A stretch of DNA of 64,000 bases. Origin: Isoetes taiwanensis. Lineage: Eukaryota > Streptophyta > Lycopodiopsida > Isoetales > Isoetaceae. This document shows positions 1-14,753 of the stretch, piece after piece. The notes beneath the pieces are model-generated. The model was given only the letters and a program-made list of their open reading frames with translations, was not told the origin of the DNA and made no database searches. The stretch's first letter is position 1, and each line of letters opens with the position of its first letter. The translations under genes and the position numbers were made by a program. The stretch is taken from assembly GCA_021234155.1 (NCBI GenBank), contig JAJEKV010000539.1, positions 1 through 64,000 of the forward strand, written 5' to 3'.

Positions 1-56
1 TATGGAATGCGTCAATTCAACGTAAAGAATGAGTACTTAACTCCGTGGCAAAAGCC

Positions 57-1103
57 TTAACATTCATTGTTAACATCTCCAAATGCATTCACTTGGGAAA
101 TTGCCAGTTTTACGTGACTGCAATGGAATGACAGATTGGTTGTAATTGTGCGAATTCTCCCCTTCAAAGCTGCCATCACAGATATATGAAGTGGGCCGAT
201 CAGGAATCTCGGGATTTCATCATCGCCTTCTAACGTCCTAAGAACATGGCCCATGCTTGGTCTGTACCCAACAACCACATGAGCACATAAAATACCAACC
301 AATACAAACCTTCCCATGACACTGCGAGGACCACTTTCTCGAATAGACTCATCAACAATTTCTTTGACATTTCCCTCCTTAGCTAGGTTCCAAGCCAAGT
401 ATACAATATGAAAATGCCTAGAGTTTTCAGATGATAGATCCAAAGCTTTTCTTCTGCTCATAAGCTCTAATAAAACTATGCCAAAGCTGTAAACGTCTAT
501 CTTTTCAGTCAACTGGCCATACAAAGCATATTCAACAGCTATGTACACAGGGGTGCCTGCTACTCTTGTTGTCATATGAGTCATTCCTTCTGGAGTCACC
601 TTTGCCAAACCAAAATCTGCTACTCGTGCATTGAACTCACTATCCAAAAGTATGTTGCTAGGTTTAATATCCCTGTGGATTATGGCAGGATGAATCTCAG
701 TATGAAAATAATCTATTCCCATTGCCATGCCTAATGCTATCTTCTTGCGCTCTGGCCACTTTAGTAAAGACTTAGTAGGTCCATGGAGATGATCTTCAAG
801 ACTTCCATTACGCATGAAATCGTAAACAAGCATTCTCATGTGGCCATCTTTAGTCCCATGAACACATCAGCCTCTAAGGTGCACGAGGTTATGATGCCTA
901 ACCTTATTAATTACTTCCATTTCATTTAGAAATTCTGCATCACCATCTGTTGTAGTATTTTTCAGCAGTTTCACTGCAACTTCTATAGTTCCAAGCATTC
1001 CCTTATACACCGTACCAAAACTGCCTTCTCCAATGATAGCCTTTTTGTTGAAATTCTGAGAGCTTAATCTCTTCATACTTGAATTGTATTTGGCATTGTG
1101 CAT
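57..1103 (-). pseudogene. Receptor-like protein kinase domain, broken by one in-frame TGA
   Basis: The minus strand encodes most of a plant receptor-like Ser/Thr kinase domain, which would phosphorylate proteins at the cytosolic face of the plasma membrane. Visible in order are the glycine loop GEGSFGTVYKG, the ATP-binding lysine in VAVKLL, the catalytic loop HRDIKPSN, the metal-binding DFG in VADFGLAK, the DVYSFG helix and a C-terminal RPSMGHVLRTLEG. A TGA at 867-869 lies between LVHLRG and CVHGTKDGH; both halves are in the same frame, and family members usually have Cys there (GCC or GCV). The APE motif reads AVE, losing a structural proline. No extracellular or transmembrane part is seen within 1 kb upstream; the sequence before the Met near 1,103 could be the end of an intron. 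It is probably a pseudogene or a fragment, unless the TGA is a sequencing error. The family call is secure; subfamily is not assigned. Confidence 0.85.
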
Positions 1104-2890
1104 TATCTTAGTGTCCTATTCTCCTATTCCTCTAAATTCTTTTATTTTTACCTCCACTTACCTTATATCATATTCTGGCTATCCTACTTTTCCCCATGTT
1201 CTTGCTGGCAACTGGTATGGATTGTTATTTATGTGATAAAAGATCTTTGTATTGTCGTCTTTGACAGTTGGGATACTCTTTATGTACAGTCTTGCAGGTA
1301 AAAGCAATTAGCAGAGGGCCAATCTGATGGTTGCTTGTCATAAGTTCAATGCATGTATTGTATGCAGCTGCTTTACTATATGCCATTTGGGAATTGCGGA
1401 ATATAAATTTTAAATTTCATGAGTTCAGAGATCTTTTCAAAGGAACAGTTATCTGCACTATTGCAACAGGTAGTCTTTTAAGCACTAATGGCGATACCCT
1501 CTTTCCATTCAATACTTATACTTCTAGCACCTAGACTGCCTTGAGATTAACATAAATCCATGAAAAACATAAAACCATGAACATTATGTAAAGCTATGCT
1601 GCCATATGATTTTGTTTACAGTTTTTATGGGAAGGCGTGCTATATTTTTGTAAAGGTTCTGACAGAATCTAGCTCCTAGTACGTATTCCTTTTTTGTCAA
1701 CAATTCAAGTCTGGTTTGAAAAATACCCGGGGGGTGCACTTATACATAAGGGGGGTATGGCATCTGCGTTCGGAGGGTAGCAAAAAAACCCCCTTGTATA
1801 CGCAATTTTAAAAGGCAATTTGATCCCTCTGTGTATAGATATTGCTCCAAATCAGCGCCTAAAACACCCCTAACTCCTAAGTATACGTACGCAAATGGTC
1901 CAAAAAACACCCCTCCGTTGAACTCTCATGGGTTATACGCTAATCAAAGGTGAATCCCCCGGGGAAAACGAATTCCAGTGAGGATGTAATTACTGCCTTC
2001 AATCTTTCTTGCAGATGATCAATTGTGTATGTTGGTCTTCAAGACCCTATGGGTCTTCCGTAGACGTTAATAAATCTTTCTTTCTTGGCCTTGTAATCAT
2101 TGTCTTTTGAATGTGCTAGGAACTTGAAGGCTTCCTTTCACTATGCTGGCACTGATAAAGATAGAATTAGTAAGGGATGGGTCCATAATCTTTTTGTTCT
2201 ACTTTACTGATATAAATGTTGAAAGAGTGAACCGCCATATGAAGGTTCTACCTGTTGCTTGCTTAATTACCAAATAACTAAGCATCTACTAATTTTGTAT
2301 GGAAACAAAAGTGCACAGACTAGTTCTAGACTGCTGTTTAGGACATCATAAAGAACAAGATTTAACCAGCCCTAATGACCTATTGAGAGAATGTTTTTAG
2401 AGTATTGGAATATAAGAGATGCCCGTTAAATATTTCTTAGTTGCTGAAATGGGCATATCTCAAAATAGACCTGTAGCAAGGCACTTGATGACTGGAGCTC
2501 CTTAACATCGTAAGCATGTTGGGGTTCTAGATGTAGGGATTGGTATCTTGTTTGTAGCTAACATACTTAGAAGCCCTCTTTCAGTGCATGTTTTTAACAC
2601 TATTTACGGTTATGAGTCATTGCCTCACTCTCTGCAAAAATTCTTTTGCAGGTCTTTGGCTTATAATATTGAACTACTAGGCAGATTATTCAATCAAAGG
2701 ATGAGAAGCATTTGTTGTTCTCAGTTGCCAAAAGGTTTGCTGTAGCCATTCTTGAAAGGAACCATTTCTTTCTTTGGTGAAAAATTCACGTTGAATTATC
2801 ACGAACCAACAGATTGAGTCCATTCTGACAAAGCTATAATTTTGCACCATCTCTAGTACCCCATCTTTTTATATTACATAACTAAAAATC
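1104..2890. other. Unassigned AT-rich DNA
   Basis: No ORF with a recognisable domain is present. It would be the place for 5' exons of the kinase gene, but none could be identified. At 1,722-1,950 there is an irregular stretch with G- and C-runs of no clear class. Confidence 0.4.
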
Positions 2891-2914
2891 TTATTTTATC
2901 TATATACAAGAATT

Positions 2915-3340
2915 TAGCGCCGGGGGAGCCGGCGCCCTATGCACCTCTGGGGGTCCAACCCAAGTGCGCATAGCACAAACTCATATTCAGAAAGCTCAGG
3001 AATAAGGGAAAACGCCCCTCGTGGCGGCGCCGCCAGGCAGTTTCCCACCGGAAACTCCCGACTGCCCATGGGTTCCCTAGCACCAAATGCCGGAGCAACG
3101 TTTCAAAGCTACGCTTGAGAAGAAGCGCCCATCGGATGTAATATGGCGAGGCCCTTTCCCACCTCTTAATCTGCGGATTAAACTAGGTAAGCAATTGATT
3201 TAGTGGATCAAATTGCTACAGGCTAGATTCAAAAAACTTTCCTCCGAGTCTGCGCTGGCAAGCATGTCTTCTCCTCAAAGTACCTGGAGTGCATCGGCTA
3301 TGAAAGAAACAGGCATCACTCCTGCTCGCGTAACCTTTGC
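2915..3340. other. GC-rich unassigned stretch
   Basis: A local GC-rich stretch inside AT-rich DNA, containing an inverted GCGCCGG...CCGGCGCC at its left end and a CCCATGGGTTCCCTAG segment. The latter resembles a phrase in the 341-bp repeat at 6.7-7.8 kb (CCCATGGTTCCCTAG). No ORF or known element could be recognised. Confidence 0.35.
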
Positions 3341-3349
3341 CGGATAACC

Positions 3350-3940
3350 TAATCGGAAAATATACATTAGGAATTTTTTGAGATCATAAAAGGGCCTTCT
3401 AAAAACTGCTGACTAAGCTATATGAACTACCAATCAGAAAACAGAACTGGTAATCCAGTCAGCAAAACAGTTATAACTAACTCACTGGATCACATTTTCT
3501 AGCATAAGTGTTGATAGAAAAGTCCAAATGAGCTCTTGTTTGGTGCAATAGATAGGTCTCATTGAGATCTTTCCAATCTTGGGTGGTTTTGCATATTTTT
3601 TAGCCCCGTAGGATAGTAAAAAATGGTAAAAACCATATTTTTTGGAGTTTTGACAATCATAAGTGGCTAAAATATGTGCAAAGCACCTAAGGTTGGAAAG
3701 ATCTCAACAAGATCTATCTATTGCACTAAACGAAAGTTCATTTGGACTTTTCTATCAACAGTTATGCTAGAAAATATGATCCAGTAAGTTAGTTATAACA
3801 GTTTTGCTGACTGGACCCGTCAGGTTCTGATTTCTGATTGGTAGTTCATTTATCTTCATTTGGCTTAGTTGGCATGTTTTGAAGGCCCTTTTTTAATCTC
3901 AAAAAAACCCTAATGGATAATTCCAAAAAGTTTTCCGGTT
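3350..3940. mobile_element. Foldback MITE with long inverted repeats
   Basis: The two halves are inverted copies of each other. The left arm (about 3,350-3,625) and the right arm (about 3,650-3,940) match over nearly their full length with small indels. Matched landmarks are GAACTACCAATCAGA at 3,424 against its complement ending near 3,848, the shared GGATCA.ATTTTCTAGCATAA segment, and TAGAAAAGTCCAAATGA. The centre is a short AT-rich loop. There is no coding capacity. This is the architecture of a non-autonomous DNA transposon with long terminal inverted repeats. The exact ends and target duplication could not be fixed because the outer arms are diverged, so the superfamily is not assigned. 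Confidence 0.75.
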
Positions 3941-4729
3941 CACATAATTTCAAGCACTTGAAGTCCCCCCAGTGGGATATTAACAGAAGGTCATTCGCCG
4001 ACGAGCCGCTTGAGACATTACTAGAGATAAAGCAATTTAGAGTGTCCACATTAATGCCAACTAGGACTTTAAGGACAATACGCTTTAAGGTTTCTCATAG
4101 CAAATGTTCTGCTTACACATCTGCAACCCACTTTGGCATATGTAAAATGATCAACAACCAACACATACATGGTCAATCATTTGCACGTTTCCATGTACAT
4201 TTCCATGTACAGGAAATAAAATTTAACAATGGAAGAGTGATACAACTAGCATGACCTTTGCTATATTGGGGTCAATATCATGCAAAAATTTCACCCTAGT
4301 TATATGGAACAATGCATCTGGTTGACACGTGCATATATTTCGTTGTCTTTAATGCTCCATTTTTTTCTTATCACCTACACAATCTCCCTCTCCCTTCATG
4401 AGCGTCTTATTTAACAACCACGGTCATGTAGGAACCAAAAAAAATACACGAGGTTTTTGTGTGAACGAATATTAAGCAAATATAAATAGATTTTGTTCCA
4501 AATGTTTAGGTTATGGCTTTCAATTGATTGTCAAAACATGACTTTGAACTATGAATTAAGCCCCTTCACCCTCCGGCCATGGAGGGCAACTCTCCGTGCG
4601 TAGCACCTTGTTTCTTTAGCTCACATGCTATCTTTGCACTCATGCATGACATGTGCACTTTGGAGTTTTTGGAGCTTCATTCTCATGCACCAGCTGTGTA
4701 TCTTCTAGTGGATTTTTTTCAATGTGTTT

Positions 4730-5300
4730 GCACGGTCATGTTGCACCATGGGTCAAAATTTCACATTTTTTTGATGCATAGTTTTTTAGTTATGATTTTT
4801 CTTGCGTTTTCGATTCAAAAATTCATAACTAATGTATATTATGGCAAAAAATTCTGATTTTTGGTCTCTGTCTTGCGACGTCATCACCAACGTACAGAAA
4901 AAATTTCAGAATTTTTAGTGAAGGTTTGCATTAAATTTTTTTAATTTAAAGCTTTTTTTCTATGGTTGTGTGCATATTTTGCCTTTATTGCATTTCCTAG
5001 CCATACAACCACCTTCCAACAGCTCTTTGCCAAGATCAACAGCTATTTTCTTGCTTCTATATATTGGACATCTTTTCTAGATCTCCTCATTCTCTTGCTA
5101 CTGATGAAGTGTTTCCTTAAACACTGAAACTAGTCTAGCCCTTAGAGTTTTTTTTAGAAGCACACTACATTATTTTTGTTTCCAAAGAATTGCTTGTGCT
5201 CCATAGATTCTTATTCTATTTTTAGCTTGTTCGCATCCTCCTTGCCTTCTCATCTTATTCGCGCCTTTGCCTAAACCAGTTAAACCCTAAACCCTAACAT
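4730..5300. repeat. Direct repeat, copy 1
   Basis: This copy is diverged from the one at 5,575-6,140, about 850 bp further on. Shared landmarks are the TTGCACC...GGTCAAA start, TTCTGATTTTT, CAACAGCTCTTT, a TATA-like CTTCTATATATT and ACTGAAACTAGTCTAGCCCT. A short AAACCCTAAACCCTAA tract ends the unit. No coding frame is conserved between the copies. Confidence 0.6.
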
Positions 5301-5574
5301 AGGTACACCAAATTTGATCCCCCCTCTTTTGGTCCCTTTTGTTCTAACATAGGTACACCAAAGGTGATCGCCCCATGGAAGGTACGTGCATTTTTTAGGT
5401 TTGCCTCATGCTTTTTTGCACTTTATGTCTAAAATTGCATTGTTTGCACTTCATAAGCCTAAAATTGCATTTTTCCTAAGTTCATTGCACCCATGCATGT
5501 TACATGAACCTAGGTAATTTCTTAGAGCTCTTTTCCATGCATTAACTTATCATCCTCTTCTGAAATTTTTTCCT

Positions 5575-6140
5575 TATGATTGCACGACGATGTTGCACCC
5601 ATAGGTAAAGTTTCATATTTCTTGGATGCATAGTTATGATTTTCTCTTGCATTTTCGTTCGAAAATTCATTATTAATGCATATCATGGAAATAAATTCTG
5701 ATTTTTTGAACTTGGTCTGCCACGTCAGCACCAATGTATAGGTAAATTTTCAGAATTTTTGGGTATGGTTTGCTATCATAATTTTGCTTTTAATCATTTT
5801 TGCATGGTTTTGAGCATTAATTTTTAATTAGGTGGCACCCCCTTGCCCTCCTAGCCATACATCTACTTCCCAACAGCTCTTTTTTGGCCTCAACAACCAT
5901 CTAGTTCTTCTATATATTAGAGTCTTCTCCTAGTTCTCCTCATCCTCTTGCTATGATGGTGTGCCCCCGTACACTGAAACTAGTCTAGCCCTGAGGTTTA
6001 TTAGGAACTCTACTATTTGTTACCTGTTTCCGAATTGTTTCTAAGTGTCTATATTTTGTTGCTACTCCTTCTATCATTTTCTTCCATACTCCCATCTACT
6101 CGCGCTTTAGTCACCTTAGAGCTCAACCCTAAACCCTAAA
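5575..6140. repeat. Direct repeat, copy 2, running into telomere-like DNA
   Basis: This is the second copy of the unit at 4,730-5,300. It keeps the TATA-like CTTCTATATATT (near 5,908) and the ACTGAAACTAGTCTAGCCCT segment (near 5,975). Its last bases merge into the CCCTAAA tract that starts near 6,125, as the first copy also ends in two CCCTAAA units. Confidence 0.6.
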
Positions 6141-6273
6141 CCCTAAATCCTAAACCCTAAAACCTAAACCCTAAACCCTAAAGACCCTAAACCCTAAAAC
6201 CCCTAACCCTAAACCCTAAAAACCCTAACCCTAAATCCTAAACCCTAAAACCCTAAAACCCTAAACCCTAAAC
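6125..6273. repeat. Interstitial telomere-like repeat (CCCTAAA)n, tract 1
   Basis: Roughly twenty degenerate CCCTAAA/ACCCTAA units, the Arabidopsis-type plant telomere repeat. Units are broken by extra A or C bases. Non-telomeric DNA lies on both sides, so this is interstitial and not a chromosome end. Confidence 0.9.
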
Positions 6274-6611
6274 CTGGCAATTACAATAGGAAGCAAGGCT
6301 GCAAGGCTTTACAGTTCGTTATTCATGGGCCTTGATGAAGTGGAGCATAAACCCAAGGATCTTATTAAGAATCTATTTGAAAACAAGGGAATTCTGCTGA
6401 AAATAAAATCATTGAATTGGACATCAGTTAATAGGTAGTTCAATAAGTTGAAAATGTGACACTTTGGAAACAAAGACAAACTTGAACTGGGAAGAATCAG
6501 TGCTTGGAATTATTGCTATCTGACCTTAACTTGTTCTAATAAAGTAAAGTTTATTTAACCCCCCGTTAACGCAGGGAAAGTTGGGGGAAACTCCCCAGGT
6601 AATGTGTCACT

Positions 6612-6730
6612 AGACCTTGACCCTAGACCCTAGACCCTAAAACCCTAAAACCCTAAACCCCTAAAACCCTAAAACCCTAAACCCTAAAATCCTAAACCCC
6701 TAAACCCTAAAACCCTAAACCCTAAACCTG
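6612..6730. repeat. Interstitial telomere-like repeat (CCCTAAA)n, tract 2
   Basis: A second degenerate CCCTAAA tract, including CCCTAGA variants at its left end. It ends directly against the first 341-bp repeat unit (CCTAAACCTGG then CTTTATGATTTC). Confidence 0.9.
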
Positions 6731-6732
6731 GC

Positions 6733-7834
6733 TTTATGATTTCATAAACCCTTAGCACTAAATGTGTCGTCTGGCATGGGAAAGGCCGTCCCCATCCGCC
6801 TTAGTAGAGCGTGGCGACACGCACCACATGTAATGGGTAAGCCCAGTTGCTCCGCCCATGGTTCCCTAGTGGACAAAAGGGCATGGAGTATACATGCCAT
6901 TACCACCTCCCGGCTTGAGGTTTTGTGGTTACAAGAACCTTCCTAAGGTACTTCCCTTTGTCATAGACGAGGATTCAAGTCCTAGGTGCAACAGTGCTAT
7001 ATGCACCCACTAGTCCTAGGCTAGCCCCGCCCGTTGGCGGTGTTGCTTAATGGTTGTTCTCTGTGTGGCGCGGCTTTATGATTTCATAAACCCTTAGCAC
7101 TAAATGTGCTGGTTGTTCTCTGTGTGGCGCGGCATGATTTCATAAACCCTTAGCACTAAATGTGCCGTCTGGCGTGGGAAAGGCCCTCCCCATCTGCCCT
7201 AGTAGAGCGTGGCGACACGCACCACATGTAATGGGTAAGCCCAGTTGCTCTGCCCATGGTTCCCTAGTGGACAAAAGGGCTTGGAGTATACATGCTATTA
7301 CCACCTCCCAGCTTGAGGTTTTGTGGTTACAAGAACCTGCCTAAGGTGCTTCCCTTTGTCATAGACGAGGGTTCAAGTCCTAGGTGCAACAGTGCTATAT
7401 GCACCCGCTAGTCCTAGACTAGCCCCGCCGGTTGGCGGTGTTGCTTAATGGTTGTTCTACTATGTGGCGCGACTTTATGATTTCATAAACCCTTAGCACT
7501 AAATGTGTCGTCTGGCGTGGAAAGGCCCTCCCCGTCTGCCTTAGTAGAGTGTGGCGACATGCACCACATGTAATGGGTAAGCCCAGTTGCTCCGCCCATG
7601 GTTCCCTAGTGGACAAAAGGGCATGGAGTATACATGCCACTACCACCTCCCGGCTTGAGGTTTTGAGGTTACAAGAACCTGCCTAAGGTACTTCCCTTTG
7701 TCATAGACGAGGGTTCAAGTCCTAGGTGCAACAGTGCTATATGCACCCGCTAGTCCTAGGCTAGCCCCGCCCGTTGGCGGTGTTGCTTAATGGTTGTTCT
7801 ACTGTGTGGCGCGTCTTTATGATTTCATAAACCG
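6733..7834. repeat. Tandem repeat, unit about 341 bp, three copies
   Basis: The unit begins CTTTATGATTTCATAAACCC, which recurs near 6,733, 7,072, 7,133 (partial), 7,474 and 7,815. Spacing is 339-341 bp apart from one 61-bp partial duplication at 7,072-7,132. Each full unit contains CCCATGGTTCCCTAGTGGAC and a GGGTTCAAGTCC phrase that resembles a tRNA B box. The short ORFs here are the same frame repeated and are not judged coding. Telomere-like tracts lie on both sides (6,612-6,730 and 7,834-7,870), and the last partial unit passes directly into the right-hand tract. Confidence 0.85.
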
Positions 7835-7870
7835 TAAACCCTAAACCTTAAAACCCCAAAACCCTAAAAG
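7834..7870. repeat. Interstitial telomere-like repeat, tract 3
   Basis: A short degenerate tract (AAACCCTAAACCTTAAAACCCC) that closes the 341-bp array. With the 6.6-kb tract it brackets that array. Confidence 0.7.
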
Positions 7871-11718
<3,848 letters not shown>

Positions 11719-11774
11719 CACTACAAAACCAAAGCCCCCTTATTTACGTCTATTACGACGCCCGGACGCCGTTG

Positions 11775-12240
11775 ATCGCCGATGATCGACGCCAAAAACG
11801 CCGATAAACGACGCCTATTTCGACGTCGAGCGCCGATTAGCGACCTTTATGCGCCGCTATACGCTGGCGCCGTAAACGGCCGGCGTCTTTAGCGGGCGAC
11901 TTGACGCCGTTCAACGCCGTTACGCGACATCGCGGTCAGCCACGCAGCACAGCCGCGCCGCCGGGTGACCGGCGTGGCCGGGGCGTGGCAGATGAGCTAG
12001 CAACGTCGTTCAACGACGAGAAGTACACGTCATCATGCCGTCCGATGGCGTTACCCGGTAGCGTAAGCGGCCGACGTCGGTAGCCGTGTGAAACGCTCGT
12101 TCGCATTACGCGTTCTTGGCGTATTGTCGCTGTCTCTGGCCCGCGCCATCGCCATCAATAATGTCCGTTCAACGACGTTGCTAACGTGGCGGCCACGCCA
12201 TCAACGTCGTTCAACGACGATTAAGGAATTTTGATAAAAA
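11775..12240. repeat. Left subterminal repeats of the CACTA element
   Basis: Many copies and half-copies of a palindrome close to ACGTCGTTCAACGACG (clear at about 12,003-12,020 and 12,200-12,220), plus related CGACGCC/GGCGTCG pieces. In En/Spm, TNPA-like proteins bind subterminal motifs, and this palindrome is the likely equivalent. The same motif recurs at 33.14-34.33 kb. Confidence 0.8.
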
Positions 12241-13186
12241 AAAAATATTTATTTAATATTATTCAATATTATTTAACGGACAGTTAATATTCATATTCAA
12301 AATTAACAAATATTTAATATAAATAAATATTTAGTAATATTTATTAATATTAAATAATATTAATATTATCAATAATATTAATAGTATTAATAAATATTAA
12401 ATATGAACAAAATAAATCGAGAATAAATATTTAAAAATTTAAAAATTCGAAAAATAGAAACAAATATTGATTAAATTATATTTGTATTCAGTATCATGGT
12501 AGATAAGCATTATTGTTTAATATGTAATTAAATGTTTAATAAATCTAAGAATAAAAAAATAGAATCGAGCATAAAATTAACATAACAAAAAAATCACAAA
12601 TAATAAGAACAAAGCATAAAAAATTTAGATTGAATTCAATTAATATATTTCACAATGTAATTTGCACATTACAAAATATATTGAGTCTTTAGTTGTTGCT
12701 CTCTAATTCTTCTTCTTCTTCTTCTTCATTGGCTTCGTCTTCATTTACCTGCATTATATTGTATCGCAACAATTAGTTCATTGTAGTCACAAATAATTAT
12801 CTAATGAATGATACACACTTCATCCCCCCTTTCACGCCTAGCAGATGACGACGCGATGGTCGCATGACCGCCTTGTTTGAAGGCCCTTCGCGTTCATCTT
12901 TAGCGGCCGAGGCGACCGAGAATTGACTTCTATTGAGAATGAGTACCAAAACTAATGTTAGTGTTCAACTCGAGAACCTACATTATAAACCAAATTTATA
13001 CTTACAAATAGCTTATCCGGAAAGCCATAACCGCCCGGACCAGGTCTTATTGGCACTATGGCGCCACTTTGCTTCGTCGTACCTGGCGTCCGTAGCTGCC
13101 TTTGTTCTAGCTTCCCCTTTCTTTGATAATATGTTGGCCTTCAAACACTACAATGCAATACAAGGACTTAGTCCACATGGCATCAT
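12241..13186. other. AT-rich spacer of the CACTA element
   Basis: 12,230-12,660 is very AT-rich, with repeated ATATTTAATATTATT phrases. The remainder has a CTT trinucleotide run near 12,710-12,730 and no supported ORF. It lies downstream of the minus-strand gene at 13.2-14.0 kb. Confidence 0.45.
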
Positions 13187-13972
13187 CTAATTATACGACT
13201 CATGGGAGAGATGATGTACTTGAAATGCCTCATTAGTCAACCAGATAGGCTGTGCCACTTCCTCTATCGAGACTCCTGTAGCTTTGGCAAGAGCTTTCAG
13301 CTGCTTCTTCTGATTACCTCTGCAAAATATAAATAAAATATGAGTACAATGAGGTTATAATGAAGAACGAAAGAGCCTAATACCTGGTGGCTTTAACATG
13401 TTTACCCTGCTTTGAACAAACCTCCCTCCATGAGATCTCTCCTGACTTGAGCTCGGGATATTCTGCTTCTAAAAGCTCCTTGATCCTCTCTTTTTCCTCA
13501 TCATAGGCTCCCGAGTTCCATTCACCCTTGTGGACGTTATGGCAAACGCTATTTGTGACACTATTAGCCATCTTCCAAAAATTGTCGCCATCTGCAGTGC
13601 TGTGGCGCGGCACCTTCTTGCTACTACACTCAACATACGACTAACATATGAATATGTGTTAGTGAACAAAAAAGGGCATAATTCAAGATGAACTCACTCA
13701 TATTCAAAGAGATGCCTTCGTGGAGGTGGTGCAGGTGGTGCACGATCTTTAACAGAGCTTGAAGAGGAATTGCGTCCACTCCGACGTGGACGACGGTCGG
13801 CGCTCCTTCGTGGGGGTTCATTCTCCTCGTGCTCGGGAAGGGGCCCAAGATTGAATTCTGAAGGAGTGTATGAGCTATGACGTGGAGGGTCATGGGCGCC
13901 AGACCTCCGCCTACTTTGTTCAATGGCCCGTGGCGCAATGTCCATTTCTGCGGGCGACATCCCTAATTGCAA
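13187..13972 (-). CDS. CACTA-borne gene of unknown function, three exons
   Basis: Three minus-strand exons join in frame: 13,698-13,972 (5' end uncertain), 13,384-13,623 and 13,187-13,319. The intron at 13,624-13,697 runs GTGAGT...TGTAG and the one at 13,320-13,383 runs GTATTA...TTTTGCAG. The stop is TAG at 13,187-13,189. The first exon is rich in Pro, Arg and Ser (PPRRSADRRPRRSGR). The second has an acidic/basic helical region with KELLEAEYPELKSGEISW. The third begins GNQKKQLKALAKATGVS. A basic patch in an open frame just upstream (RKRRKKGP, about 14,050) could be a nuclear-localisation part of a missing exon. No family was recognised. By position in a CACTA element it could be the second, DNA-binding (TNPA-like) protein, but that is inference. 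The conserved frame across two plausible introns is the main support. Confidence 0.6.
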
Positions 13973-14753
13973 GGCATTCCACCTATCTTCGGGGTTATCG
14001 CCTCATTGATATCTCGGAGTTCCACGCTCTTCGTCTTCTTCTTTGGATGCGAGGTCCTTTTTTCCGTCTCTTCCGGCCGGTGGTGAGAAGAAGATCCGCC
14101 CCATAACCAATGACGGCACCTTAACATTATGCATAGGGAAAAGAAGGACGCAACCGCATTTACACGCTACATTTAAAAACATTAGAACGTTAAAAATAAA
14201 TGGTTAACTTACATTTTATCCTAGAAAAAATCCATACCAAATCCACACAATGGTGGAGGTGGCGGTGGTGGCGAAGCTAAACCCGAACCACCAACTGGCC
14301 TTTGCGAGGTTTAGGGTGTCAATAAGGCTACCAAGCCACGAGAAGTAAAGTTGTGAACAATAGATATGCCATCGCGTCCGCATCCCATGGTTCTTTGGAC
14401 ATGTGCAAAAACTTGCAAGTTATTTATATGGAGTGCGATGAATAACATAGTAGGAAAGCAACAAATGTTAGCAACATGGGAAGTTCATTACAAAACATTG
14501 GGATTTGAATAATTAAAAGTGTCTTTATATATTTGGTTATTAGACAATTAAAAAAATTTAATACTCTTAAACATGGCAAGATATACAATATTGTATTCAT
14601 TCTTTGAGTTGTGACAACAACAATTTTGACATCTCCAAGGCATCCATGCACTTCATGTGTCGTCTTTGTCTCACAACCATGGTAGAAGATATTCCAAAAC
14701 TTTGTAAGGCTTCAACAACTTGAGGAAGCTTTGGGTCGTGTTGAGAATCGTCT

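Noticed and set aside
6125-6273. Chromosome end
   Set aside because: Non-telomeric sequence continues on both sides and the units are degenerate.
6961-7400. tRNA gene or SINE in the 341-bp unit, suggested by GGGTTCAAGTCC
   Set aside because: No A box at the proper distance and no cloverleaf could be drawn.
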